This document shows positions 48,054 through 58,785 of a stretch of DNA of 64,000 nt, in pieces (within the stretch, counting starts at the first letter, position 1; every line of letters begins with the position of its first letter). The stretch covers positions 6,205,001-6,269,000 of the forward strand of contig OX419755.1 of NCBI GenBank assembly GCA_948567375.1. Reading direction: 5' to 3'. Origin of the DNA: Lunularia cruciata (lineage: Eukaryota > Streptophyta > Marchantiopsida > Lunulariales > Lunulariaceae). Under the pieces are notes generated by a model. That model did not search any database and had not been told where the DNA came from. It worked only from the letters and a program-made list of their open reading frames with translations. The translations under genes were made by a program, and so were the position numbers.

Positions 48054-48057
48054 AAAA

Positions 48058-48747
48058 TGTGAGCCGGCTTGTCTCTCACTCAGAATGAACCTCTGATGGC
48101 TATTATGGTAGCGCACCATGGACTAAGAAGGCAAGGAACCCAAACTCCATCATACTCCTCCAAGGCTAACACTCCAAGACTCAAGACATTGATCACTAGA
48201 GAACTCAATGAGAGAGAGATAGTTGCATATGAAAGGATGATCAGTACCTCCTCACCCCTTGTTTATATACTTGTGAAATAGTTACATACCAAAGTTACTA
48301 ATTACCATAGTAACTCAAGTTACTAGACTAAAAGTCAAGTAAAGTCAAAAAGTAGAAAGGAATATCTATTCACATGGGCATATTCCCCTAAGCATGTGGT
48401 CTTATCTTGACCTAACAACTAAGTCAAGGATTCCTTCACATGGGCTATCCTTGGAATAAAGAAGAATCCAAAACAAAAAGGTTTGTGGGCCCAAGAGTTC
48501 TCAACTCTTTCCTCAAAACCAAACACCTAGGAATAATACCAAGTCAACACACTAAAATCCAAAATAGTGGTGCCCATCTTTTCTACTTCCTCTAAAGTAA
48601 GGTCCACTCTATCTTAGCTATGAATAACTTTAGCTAACCATGACTAATATAGAACCATCTTTTATCTCTATAAATAATATCTCTTAAGTACTTGTAATAC
48701 TAAGCCAAATATCACAATACCACACACATGCACAAATGGGTGTTACA
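48058..48747 (-). repeat. Element D 5' LTR
   Basis: 690 bp, from TGTGAGCCGGCTTG to GGGTGTTACA on plus. TATA box complement at about 48260-48270. The antisense frame at 48069-48281 is open for 70 codons. Confidence 0.95.
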
Positions 48748-48751
48748 GATC

Positions 48752-49137
48752 TTCGTACCTTCCAAAGCATTCATAGGAGATTGAAGAAAGCACAAGGAGG
48801 TGATGCAGAGAAGTCAAGGAAGGAACAACTCATGGAGTTGGAAGAGGCAAGAGCAGTTGCTATGGTTCGAGTGGAGCAAGCCCAAAGGAAACAAAAGGAG
48901 AGCTATGACAAGAGGCAAGGCAAGAAGAAGGTGGAGCCTTTCAAAAAAGGTGATTGGGTAATGTTGTTTGATTCCATTTGATTTAAGAGAGTGCAAAAGA
49001 AGTTTTTGCCTAAGTACTTTGGACTTTTCATAGTGGAGAAGGTGTGGGGCAATTACACCTATGATCTCAAGGAGTTGGGAGGAAGACACTTTGATAGGAT
49101 TAACCATGATAAGTTGAAGATGTACCATAGAAGGTAG
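48752..49137 (+). pseudogene. Element C gag-pol, last part
   Basis: It continues the integrase of C after element D: RTFQSIHRRLKKAQGG, the basic region RKQKESYDKRQGKKKVEPF, then the GPF/Y-type tail (KYFG.FIVEKVWGNYTYDL) and the end HRR-stop at 49135-49137. The Arg codon in FDSIR is changed to TGA at 48979-48981. There is no chromodomain. Confidence 0.93.
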
Positions 49138-49174
49138 AGAGACCTTCACTTTGAGGACAAAGTGAAAACTTAGT

Positions 49175-49185
49175 CCGGGGGTAAA
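49175..49185 (+). other. Element C polypurine-type tract
   Basis: CCGGGGGTAAA directly before the 3' LTR start TGTAACACCC. Confidence 0.7.
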
Positions 49186-49886
49186 TGTAACACCCATTTG
49201 TGCATGTGTGTGGTATTGTGATATTTAGCTTGGTATTACAAGTACTTAAGAGATATTATTTATATAGAGATAAAGGATGGTTCTATATTAGTCATGGTTA
49301 GCTAAATTTAGTCATAGCTAAGATAGAGGGGACCTTACTTTAGAGGAAGTAGAAAAGATGAGCACCAATATTTTGGATTTTAGTGTGCTGACTTGGTATT
49401 ATTCCTAGGTGTTTGGCTTTGAGGAAAGAGTTGAGAACTCTTGGGCTCTTGGAACTCTTGAGCCTTTCTGTTTTGGATTCTTCTTTAGTCCAAGGATAGC
49501 CCATGTGAAGGAATCCTTGACTTAGTGGTTGGGTCAAGATAAGACCACATGCTTAGGGGAATATGCCCATGTGAATGGATATTCCTTTCTACTTTTTGAC
49601 TTTACTTGACTTTTAGTCTAGTAACTTGAGTTACTACGGTAATTAGTAACTTTGGTACGTAACTATTTCACAAGTATATAAACAAGGGGTGAGGAGGTAC
49701 TCATCATCCTTTCATTTGCAACTATCTCTCTCTCATTGAGTTCTCTAGTGATCAATGTCTTGAGTCTTGGAGTGTTAGCCTTGGAGGAGTATGATGGAGT
49801 TGGAGTTCCTTGCCTTCTTAGTCCATGGTGCGCTACTATAATAGCCATCAGAGGTTCATCCTGAGTGAGAGACAGGCCGGCTCACA
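49186..49886 (+). repeat. Element C 3' LTR
   Basis: 701 bp, TGTAACACCC...CGGCTCACA. A small local insertion near 49440-49465 (CTCTTGG repeated) makes it slightly longer than its partner. TATA box near 49675-49687. Confidence 0.95.
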
Positions 49887-49890
49887 GTCC

Positions 49891-50769
49891 TTCCCAGAAA
49901 GGACTTCCTCACCACTATATTGCATGTTTTTGACTGATTGGGTTTTTCATTACACGTATTACTTCACAACACTCACAACCCTTTGGTCAGTTGAGGCATT
50001 GCCTTGATCCTTCAGAATACCTAGGGATCCAATACCAGGTCAGGCCTTATTGCCATCCTACACCTCAGCATTTGCATTTTTACTTTTGAGTTCCTCACCA
50101 CTACTCCTGCCAACAATCACAAACATACATAATATTTACATTAATACATTAAGTATCATAGAGGACCTCATTGCACCTTATCGAATACAAAATCCAATTT
50201 GGGCATACAAAGGCAACTGAAAATTGATCATACACACAAATATGGAAGAAAAATTGATGAAACTTTGAATTTTGCACAAGCTTGAACTTTTATTATGTTA
50301 GGGTGATTTCTCTTATACCTTCTACTACAAAATGATGAGGCGCGTATATGATTGTGTGATGTCAAAATACCCAAGTTAATCCTCATTAAGATTAAACCTA
50401 ATGTACCCACTCTATAGTACAAGACTAATGTTGTGATGATACTACCTATATAGTGGACCTATAGTACACTCTACCAATCACAAGACTCCAGCCAAACATC
50501 AAGAGAATGGTCCCAATGACATAGTATTGAAAATTTATCCTACTATACATGACCATCATCATCCCTTACATTATATAAAAGTTGTTGCACAAGAGTGGCA
50601 CTACTCCACTGACATCATATCCCCAATGGCATGCCATCATGGTGATGCTTTGACTCTAATGGTCAAATGACTCCAATGCTCAAACAACTTTGATGGTTGT
50701 GGTAGAACGATTGCATCCCAAGGATGTATCTTACTTTACATTTAAACACTTGTATTAATGACCAAATCT
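49891..50769. other. Unassigned spacer
   Basis: Host-side DNA following element C, with no recognisable gene or repeat end. It is continuous with the DNA left of 34264 once C is removed. Confidence 0.5.
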
Positions 50770-52200
50770 ACTTCCTTGACTTGCTTTGCTTCCTTAATGC
50801 ATTTTCTCTCTTGTATCTTTAGATCAAGTCATCAACATGCTTGCCGTACTCTTCTAGCTCTTGGTTGACCTTGGTGAAGATGCTCTCAAATTTATTCTTG
50901 ATATGTTTACATAGCTTCTCATCCCATTTGGCCAATTGTTTGGTTGAGTACTTCTTCACCTCCAACGCATGTATCTCTAACCCCAACTCCTGGATCTTTG
51001 AATGATGAACTTAAGTCAATACCATCAATCACTCTTTGAGTCTTTAATTGACACATGGTATCCTCCCCTATTCTGATTACCCATGTTTGCACCTCATCTA
51101 AAGCATCATGGATGGATGCAACTCCATATCCACCTTTTGCCTGACTTGCATATGGAGGATTTGCTCACAATCCTTGTGTTGTTCACAATTGTAGTCAGCT
51201 CCTCAATGCATATTTGTGCCTTTCAAACATCTATGTTCAGGGCCCACTTGTCCTTGGCACGTTGGAGATGGAAAACCTTTAGTTCTTGCATGAGAGATGC
51301 CACCTCTTCATCCTTAGCACTCAATTGCTCCTCATGATTCTTCTTCATCTTATTCTCATGATGCTCAAAACTCCAATTAATGGTTAGTAAACTGGAGTCC
51401 AATTGAGAGATTCATTATCGTGCTCTTGATATTTCCTTCTTCACCAAGGCTATTTCCCATCCTTTAATTTCAAATTCACTTCTTGAGCTGCCTTATAATC
51501 CAAAAACACCTTTTCTTGTTGGGTAATACCTATCTTCATCATTGCAAGCTCAACTTTGACTTGGCATAGCCCCACTTGTCATTGTTCCAACACGGTGCCG
51601 TTATCTTTCTTCCACATCTTGTAGTTCATGGACAAAGCATTGTGCTCTCCTCTCATTTGTCATAGCTCTACATCTTTACCTATGAGAGTAGCCTCCAATT
51701 CCCAAACTTATGACAATTTGGCACTCATGACCATTTCTCTTTCTCTAGTCCGACCCATTGGGGTTTGATCACAATGGCAAATTCTTCCTTCCAGAACCAC
51801 ATACCCTCTTTGAAATGGTGCAAGTTCTTGGGCTCCAACCTGGTTCAACCTCTATTCTAGGTATTGGCAATGCCCCCAAATTTCAGTAAGTTGAGTTTCC
51901 AAGTGCCCAATGCTAGCGTGGGCCTTGATCAATTCCTTTTCTACTCCTAGATTTTGCCAATAGCCTTCTAAATTTGATAGTGTAGAAAATCTGTCAAGCA
52001 TAGTTTGTAGTTTGTAGTTTTGTCACAACCGGGTTAATCTCTTGGTAAGCACGTAATAAGTCCTCCATGGCCTTTAGCACCGGCCCTAACATGTGAATAA
52101 CCCAGGTTGACAAGGGTGGGTAATTCATGAGGTAATTCAACTATGGCTCCTCTTAGGCTGGTGGAGTCAAACTAGCTTTGACTTCATCCTATTGCGGTCT
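50770..52200 (-). pseudogene. Decayed coiled-coil coding region
   Basis: Minus-strand readings give linked pieces rich in Glu, Lys, Gln and Leu: near 51960 (KFRRLLAKSR or, one frame over, FSTLSNLEGYWQNLGVEKEL), near 51520 (VELAMMKIGITQQEKVFLDY), near 51060 (DEVQTWVIRIGEDTMCQLKT) and near 50900 (FESIFTKVNQELEEYGKHVD). Stops and frame shifts separate them. The character is a long coiled coil of unknown family. Its general type matches 20630-22757 and 24640-26000. Confidence 0.45.
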
Positions 52201-52324
52201 TGGTGCTACTTCCCTTTTCTTGTGAGTAATCACAAACAAGTGAGGTGACCATCAGAGTGTTTTCTTCTTTAAGTATCATTGGAGAACTTTGTGCTCCCTT
52301 CTCCTTCGCCAAACTCCCACTACC

Positions 52325-53070
52325 TATAATATTTTGAGGATAGAGAATCACAATAAAGAGAAAACAAGAATTCCACACTCAAACTACAATGCCCCAAAGG
52401 AGCACCTTCTCTTTATTATATAGCCAAAGAGGATCTCCTCCAAGGAAGCTCCACCATAGGATTAGACACATGGATAGGTGACTTGTCAGCAAGCTCCACC
52501 CTTGCATTACTTGCTTTGATGGACAACATGTCAGTCTTGGTCCCATCTGGTTGGTCAAACAGGCTTTGACCAAAGGGAATCTTTTAGTGAATCTTCTTGT
52601 AGGAATCTCAAAATCACATGGGTGAGGTATTATTGGAAGCTCTCGGCAAGACAAACCAAGGAGGAGGGAAGATCAGCCTATCCCTTATTGGGAGGGGGAG
52701 AATCTCCACATTTTTTAGGCCTAATTCATCCATTTAGGCCACTAAAATTGCCTTTGAAGTTTTCAAGTCTATTTTGACTTTTACTCTATTAGTAGAAGTG
52801 ATCTTTTGGTGATACCTCTCTCTGATCTACTTTCTCCATCATATGTAACATCCTTCCAGATGTTACCACCTCAAGTTTCACCTCTAGATCATATGCCTAA
52901 CTATTGATTCTAAAGTTTCCAAGCATGTTTTGGTTTTTGGCCTATTAGTAGAAGTACTCTTTTAGTGATACCTCTGTTTGATCTACTTAGTTCATCATGA
53001 ATAACATCCTTTTAGATGTTACCAAACCATATTTCATCTCTAGATCATTTGTCTAGCTATTGGTATTACA
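52325..53070 (-). repeat. Solo LTR of the chromovirus family (S2c), target duplication CTACC
   Basis: 746 bp, starting TATAATATTTTGAGG (family TGTAATACTTTGAGG, first G mutated) and ending TGGTATTACA. CTACC at 52320-52324 and 53071-53075 is a perfect 5-bp duplication. The 3' side in plus orientation carries a tandem duplication of about 155 bp (52756-52910 and 52911-53066), which is U3 in the minus sense. Confidence 0.88.
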
Positions 53071-53285
53071 CTACCCAACACTTTGGTAAATGCCACAATC
53101 TTAGCAATAGCAATTGAAGCCGCAATTACTTTGCCAAGTCCAAGGAAAATCATTTTCTTAGACCCTTACCCTTTCTTCACTCAAGAACCTCCACTCATAC
53201 TATCATGAAGGCATAGTTTGGACATTCTCAAGCACAAGTTTGTGAGGTGGAGTCACCACATGTTGTTTGGAATGCTCCGAGGATA

Positions 53286-54013
53286 TGATACCTAAGAAGA
53301 AACACACCATGAGAAACACATGATTTTGCACTCAACCTTCGATACCCCAAAGAAGCACCTTCTCTTTATTATATAAACAAAGAGGATCTCCTCCAGGGAA
53401 GCTCCACCCTAGGATTAGGCACACTTATAGGTGACATGTCAGCAAGCTCCACCCTTGGATTACCTACTTTGATGGGTGACATGTCGGTCCTGGTCCTATC
53501 TGGTTGGTCAACCAAGCTTTGACTAAAGGGAATCTTTTAGAGAATCTTCCTATAAGAATCTCAGAATCACGTGGGTGAGGTACCATTGGAAAGTCTTGAC
53601 GAGACAAAGCAGGGGGAGGGAAGGCCAACATTTTTTGAAGGAAAATCTGTACATTGTTTAGGGCTAATTCATCCGTTTAGGCCTCCAAAATTGCATTCAA
53701 AGGTTTTAGGTATATTTTGGTTCCTACTCTATTAGTAGAAGTCCCCTTTTGGTGATACCTCTTTCTAATCTATTTAGTCCATCATGTGTAACATCCTTCC
53801 AGATGTTACTAAACCAATTCTCACCTTTAAATCATATGTCTAGCTATTGGTTCTAAGGTTTTCAAGTCCATTTTGTTTTTTGCCCTATTAATAGAAGTAC
53901 CATTTTGGTGATACTTCTATCTGATCTATTTTGACCATCATGTATAATATCATTCCTGATGTTACCAAACTAAATTTCACATCTAGATCATATGGCTAGC
54001 TCTTTGTATTACA
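53286..54013 (-). repeat. Chromovirus 3' LTR (S2d)
   Basis: 728 bp ending GTATTACA in plus orientation, directly beside a polypurine tract on its right. It shares the ~155-bp U3 duplication with 52325-53070. The five bases to its left (GGATA) should reappear beyond the 5' LTR of the element, outside this window. The exact left edge is uncertain by a few bases because the terminal motif is diverged (TGATACC). Confidence 0.85.
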
Positions 54014-54028
54014 AACCTCCCTCCTTTT
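54014..54028 (-). other. Chromovirus polypurine tract
   Basis: The minus strand reads AAAAGGAGGGAGGTT immediately before TGTAATAC. This links the S2 repeat to the chromovirus as its LTR. Confidence 0.85.
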
Positions 54029-54039
54029 AAGACGCAACA

Positions 54040-55400
54040 TCCTTGTTATGCAGTTGTTGCTCAAATGCTTGCACCAACACCGGTGCATGTGTCAAATTGG
54101 CAGCGGGCTCCCAGGTTTCTTGATAGAGAGGATAACCTTTCCACTATACTAGATAGTTCACCCATGGATGGTGAGTACCATGCATGTGTTTTTGGAGAAT
54201 ACGCTCCATGTCATATTCCTCCGTGCCATTAATGAGTGTCAAACAAGGTCGAATGGCTTGTGTGGAATGATAGGTGCCCCATCATGGAGTATATATGCAT
54301 TGTAGGGAAACATGGAACATTGGATTGATCTTCATGTGTGGTAGTAGCTTGAGGTGATAGGCCACAATGCCGACTTGATGAAGAATAGAAAAATGCCCAA
54401 TAAAATGGGGTCTGAGCTTACGAGAGCCAATGAGTGTGAGCTTGGTTGTAGACAACCACACCTGATTCCCAACATTGAACTCCATGTGCCTATGATGTGC
54501 ATCAACATATTGCTTTTGTTGATTTTGTGCTTTGTGCAATCTGTGCTTGGTGCGCTCCACACCTTGTTGGATTCTAGAAATAAATGTGTTGACTGCCTCA
54601 ACCTTGGTAGCCACCAAATGGATCTTCATCAAGCTAGAAGGTGAGAAGGGATGCTCACCATACATGAGGAAGAATAGAGTGACATGAGCGGATGCATTCA
54701 CCAAGTCATTGTAAGCAAATTCCACCAATGGGAGTAGGGTGTCCCACCTCTCTTGCTCCTCTAAGGTGAAGCCACCTAGCATGTCTTCAATAGTGCAACT
54801 AGCCCGCTCTATTTGTCCATCTGTTTGGGGGTGGTAAGTTGTGGACATGGCCAACTTGGTTTTGAAGAAACCAAAGAGTGTTTGCCAAAACAAACGGGTG
54901 AATTGAGTGCCTCTATCGGTGTTGAGAATTCAAGACAAGCCATGGTGAGAGAATATTGCATTTAAGTATAATTGAGCAAGTTGCGGAGCAATAACATCCT
55001 TGGTGGTAGGGCGTACATGAATCATTTTATTGAGCCGGTCCACAAAGACCATGATGGAGTCAAACCTTGAGGTGGTCTTGGGTAATTCACACAGGAGATC
55101 CATACTCACGTGTTCGCAACATTGTGTAGGAGTGGGGAGAGGTTGAAGGAGCCCTGTAGGAGCTTGATTATAAGCTTTGTTCTATTGACAGAGTAGGCAG
55201 CTTCACATGTAGTCCATCATGTCATTGCTCATCTTGGGCCAATAGTAATGGCATTGGATTGCATCCGAGGTATTGTACACTTTGACATGGCTTGCAATGG
55301 CCAAATCATGACATTCTGCTAGAATGGTGGTGCATAATTGTAGGACATTTGGGATCCATAATCTGCAATCACAAAAGGGGAGTCTTTGGGTGTTGGTGAC
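54040..55400 (-). pseudogene. Chromovirus integrase with C-terminal chromodomain
   Basis: Right to left: the zinc domain (HYYWPKMSNDM..., SCLLCQ) near 55190-55250; the core with MDLLCELPKTTSRFDSIMVF near 55070-55110; NTDRGTQFT near 54905-54930; and YHPQTDGQIERA near 54790-54830, carrying the catalytic Glu. The tail has KLRPHFIGHFSI (GPF/Y-like, Pro changed) near 54390. The chromodomain at about 54050-54200 contains NYLV-stop-WKGYPLYQETWEPAANL. The open frame 54282-54893 covers the later half of integrase, with stops elsewhere. The chromodomain would direct integration to marked chromatin in a live element. Confidence 0.92.
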
Positions 55401-55429
55401 ACCTTTGGATGATTGTGCTCCTACAATCT

Positions 55430-56990
55430 ATGGATCAATTTTTGTAGTAGCCAGAATCTCTGGCCAGATTCAGGGTTAATCTTAACCTCTGCCACCAAAT
55501 TGTTTGCCATTGGCATGGGTGAATGCATCTACAAATTGCTTCTTACCTTCCACGTAGGTGATTGTCATGTTGAAGCATTGTTGCCACTCTGCCCATCAAA
55601 TCTAGTGTTGAGATAGATCTTTTTGCATCTCGATGTACACTAGAGGTTTGTGGTCAGTCTTTACTACAAATGCCTTCTTGCCCAGATAGTGCTTCCAATG
55701 CTTGGTTGCAAGGACAATGGCCAACTCTTCTCATTCTATGGTGTGATAGTTACGCTCTGTTGGTAACAACTTCTGAGAGAAATATGCAATTGGATTTCAT
55801 CCGGCATGCTACTCTTGTTGTAGAACTGCTGCTATTGCTACGCTTGATGCATCTATAGCAAACTTGATTGGACATTTTGGGTCATACCACTTCAAGATTG
55901 GTGCATGTAGCAAGGCGGCTTTTAATTCCTGAAAGGCCAACTCTTGTGCGGATCTCCACGTCCACTTCTTCCCCTTGCCAAGTAGTGTTGTTAAAGGTTG
56001 TGCAACCTTGGAGAAATCCTTGACAAATCAACAATAGAATCCCGTCAACCCCAAGAAGCTATTGAGAGTTGAATCTGATCTTTTGGGGCACTCCATTTTT
56101 GAATGAACTCTATTTTATTTGTCAATACTTGAATACCCTCTGCACTTACTCTATGTCCTAAGTAGTCTACTTGCCAAACTTGCACTTTGAGAGTTTGGCA
56201 TACAATCAATTCTATCTTAGAATCTGGAAGGCTTCTTGTAGGTGTTGTTTGTGTTCTTTCATTGTGCTACTATATACTAAGATGTCATCCAGGAAGACAA
56301 CAACAGACTTATCCAAATATGGACAAAATATGTCATTCATTAGGCTCATGAAAGTGGTCAGTGCATTGGTGAGGCCAAAAGGCATCACAAGATACTAAAA
56401 GTGACCATACTTGGTTCAAAAGGCAGCTTTGTATACATGCTCCTCTGCACTTTGGATTTGATTGTAACCGCTCCGCAAGTCCAATTTGGTGAAGTGTCTT
56501 GCTTCATTGAGCTGATCAAACAAGTCATCCATGTGAGGTAAGGGGTATTTGTTCTTCATTGTTTGCTAATTGAGACCTGGATAGTCGATGCACATGCATA
56601 TTGTACCATCCTTCTTCTTCACAAACAAGACAAGAGCCCCATATGGTGATACATTGGGTTGGATGAACACTTTCTACAGCATATCCTCAATTTGATTCTT
56701 ACACTCCTCCAACTCATGAGGTGATAGGCGATATGGGGCCTTACAAGGAGGTGTCTTCCCCGAGAGTGTCTCAACTTATGATGTACTCTCCTTTTTGGTG
56801 GTAATCTTGCAAGTAGATCATCGTGAAAGACATCTTGAAACTCATTTACCATATCCTTCAATTTTTTAGGAATTTGTCCATTGAGTTGTGCACTTTGGAC
56901 TTCTCTTATTAGACCCATGAAACATCTATCAATCTTATAGAAAGTTATTGTCCCTATGACATAGAGAGGCAATTCCTACCTGTGTGATTT
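55430..56990 (-). pseudogene. Chromovirus reverse transcriptase and RNase H
   Basis: The linker EFQDVFHDDL...LPPKRRVHHKL (56619-56972) is the standard entry to chromoviral RT (EFxDVFPDDLPxGLPPxRxVDHxI). Next come [13 protein letters not shown] near 56590, KLDLRSGYNQI near 56470, [11 protein letters not shown] near 56380 and [10 protein letters not shown] at about 56270-56295. RNase H follows near 55650-55870. Many stops are present. Confidence 0.92.
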
Positions 56991-57617
56991 TTCTTTAACC
57001 CAACTGACCAACCATATGTGGGTTCTCACTGTTTTCTTCCTCTAATCTACTATATATACCCTGTAGTAGATTAGAGGAAGAAAATAGTGTAATGCTCCAT
57101 CCATGGCATGCTTAAGATTTCATTATAACAAACTAATTGTATCACTCACCACTCAATTGCTTCTTGATATTCTCCTACAGAGAGTGTTCCTTGTCTAGGT
57201 AATGATTCGATCCTCTCTGTTTGCCCGTTAGGTAGCTCTACTTCTTTGCTCTCATCTCTCTCTAGATCCATTCCCAATCCTATTGCAACAGAGCGAGACA
57301 AGAAATTCTATGTTGCTCCAAGATCTATTAATACTCTCACTTGATTGCCTTCTAGGACTCTATTCACAACAATCAATTGGGAGGCTGCCTTTTGGGACCT
57401 TTGCGCTCTCATCTTCTCCCTTCCCTTGCTTTTTTGCTTCTTTATTGAGCCAATAAGGCCACGAGGTACATTAACTAGCAATCTTCATTTTCAAAGTGAT
57501 TTCCACCTCCTCCTCTTCAATGGATCTCTCCATGTTGTTCAAAGATTTCTTGTATGAAGGCCGAGGGCCTTTGAAGAGACAAGCACAATAGTTGGTAGAT
57601 ATGTGCCCAATACGACC
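56991..57617 (-). pseudogene. Chromovirus protease and gag knuckle remnant
   Basis: VRVLIDLGAT followed by NFLS near 57310-57345 is a decayed DSGATHNFIS protease site (Ser changed to Leu). Next to the break at 57617 the minus strand reads GRIGHISTNYC, the second half of a gag zinc knuckle, which element E has cut. A hairpin at 57027-57089 lies in the protease-RT linker. Confidence 0.8.
57027..57089. repeat. Inverted repeat with 26-bp arms
   Basis: Arms 57027-57052 and 57064-57089 are complementary at 25 of 26 positions, with an 11-base loop. The arm reads CACTGTTTTCTTCCTCTAAT then CTACTA. It sits within the chromovirus remnant and has no counterpart in family proteins. Confidence 0.85.
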
Positions 57618-58307
57618 TGTAACACCCATTTGTGCATGTGTATGGTATTGTGATATTTAGCTTGGTATTACAAGTACTTAAGAGATATTATTTATAGAGA
57701 TAAAGGATGGTTCTATATTAGTCATGGTTAGCTAAAGTTAGTCATAGCTAAGATAGAGTGGACCTTACTTTAGAGGAGGTAGAAAAGATGAGCACCACTA
57801 TTTTGGATTTTAGTGTGTTGACTTGGCATTATTCCTAGGTGTTTGGCTTTGAGGAAAGAGTTGAGAACTCTTGGGCCCGCAAACTTTTTTCTTTTGGATT
57901 CTTCTTTATTCCAAGGATAGCCCATGTGAAGGAATCCTTGACTTAGTGGTTGGGTCAAGATAAGACCACATGCTTAGGGGAATATGCCCATGTGAATGGA
58001 TATTCCTTTCTACTTTTTGACTTTACTTGACTTTTAGTCTAGTAACTTGAGTTACTACAGTAATTAGTAACTTTGGTACGTAACTATTTCACAAGTATAT
58101 AAACAAGGAGTGAAGAGGTACTCATCATCCTTTCATTTGCAACTATCTCTCTCTCATTGAGTTCTCTAGTGATCAATGTCTTGAGTCTTGGAGTGTTAGC
58201 CTTGGAGGAGTATGATGGAGTTTGGGTTCCGTGCCTTCTTAGTCCATGGTGCGCTACCATAATAGCCATCAGAGGTTCATCCTGAGTGAGAGACAGGCCG
58301 GCTCACA
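57618..58307 (+). repeat. Element E 5' LTR
   Basis: 690 bp, TGTAACACCC...CGGCTCACA. TATA box TATATAAACAAGG near 58096-58108. The antisense frame complementary to 58084-58269 is open for 61 codons. Confidence 0.95.
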
Positions 58308-58311
58308 TTTT

Positions 58312-58329
58312 TGGTTCCATTGCCGGGAC
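58312..58329 (+). other. Element E primer binding site (tRNA-Glu type)
   Basis: TGGTTCCATTGCCGGGAC, four bases after the LTR, identical to element D. Confidence 0.75.
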
Positions 58330-58348
58330 CTCTCTAGAAGGCAAGATA

Positions 58349-58519
58349 ATGTTCCGCGTCCAATTCTACATTAGGCAGAAGGAGGCTATGAGAGCTCACT
58401 TGGAGAGAACATTAGGAGAGGAGAGGGCTGAACTTATGTTAGAGAACCAAGATCCATTTGTATACCCTGTAGTTCATTATGATGTCTTTGAGGTGATTTT
58501 GTACATCTTGTACACATGA
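58349..58519 (+). CDS. Element E 56-codon leader ORF
   Basis: MFRVQFYIRQKEAMRAHLER to YILYT, uninterrupted, nearly identical to D. Confidence 0.45.
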   Translation: MFRVQFYIRQKEAMRAHLERTLGEERAELMLENQDPFVYPVVHYDVFEVILYILYT

Positions 58520-58548
58520 GAGGAATTGGAGAGATTGTGTGAGGTGGG

Positions 58549-58785
58549 TTGCAGATTTTGGGGATTAAGGTGATTTTGGGCAAAATTTCAAGTTTGAGAT
58601 CTGGACTTGAGATTTCTACACATGATAGCTTGGGTTATCTTTCAGTTAGCACACTTGAAATTATTGAGAGAGCTTCTATGCGCACTGGGCTAGAATTTTT
58701 GAAAGTTGATAGGGTAAAGTGCTCCCGCAACTGCATGCTCTCTGGAAAATTGTACAGAGTCTGCCATTTCTTCAATTTTCAGTGA
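58549..58785 (+). CDS. Element E second leader ORF (MQILG frame)
   Basis: 78 codons beginning MQILGIKVILGKISSLRSGL and ending CHFFNFQ. Open here and in D, shortened in C. No domain. Confidence 0.3.
   Translation: MQILGIKVILGKISSLRSGLEISTHDSLGYLSVSTLEIIERASMRTGLEFLKVDRVKCSRNCMLSGKLYRVCHFFNFQ

Larger units (their letters stand above)
40957..48747 (-). mobile_element. Ty3/gypsy element D, nested in C in opposite orientation
   Basis: LTRs at 48058-48747 (5') and 40957-41626 (3'). GATC at 40953-40956 and 48748-48751 is a 4-bp target duplication. Deleting D and one GATC restores the integrase reading of C across IHFD-L-RTFQSIHRRL, which matches the uninterrupted sequence near 42040-42075. D is therefore younger than C. 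It carries all family parts but has at least four stops and three frame shifts in gag-pol. Confidence 0.95.
34268..49886 (+). mobile_element. Ty3/gypsy element C (ORF1-bearing family), split by element D
   Basis: LTRs at 34268-34959 and 49186-49886. GTCC at 34264-34267 and 49887-49890 is a 4-bp target duplication. Element D occupies 40957-48747, and the net length of C is about 7.8 kb. It holds the primer site, leader ORFs, ORF1, gag-pol and a polypurine-type tract. The coding frames carry at least seven stops and two frame shifts, so it cannot move by itself. Confidence 0.95.
53286..57617 (-). mobile_element. Decayed Ty3/gypsy chromovirus, 3' portion
   Basis: Minus-strand order: gag knuckle remnant, protease, RT, RNase H, integrase, chromodomain, polypurine tract, 3' LTR. 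A chromodomain after integrase identifies a chromovirus. Its 5' part is displaced to the right by insertion of element E at 57618 and lies outside the window. Stops are frequent in every domain. Confidence 0.92.
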
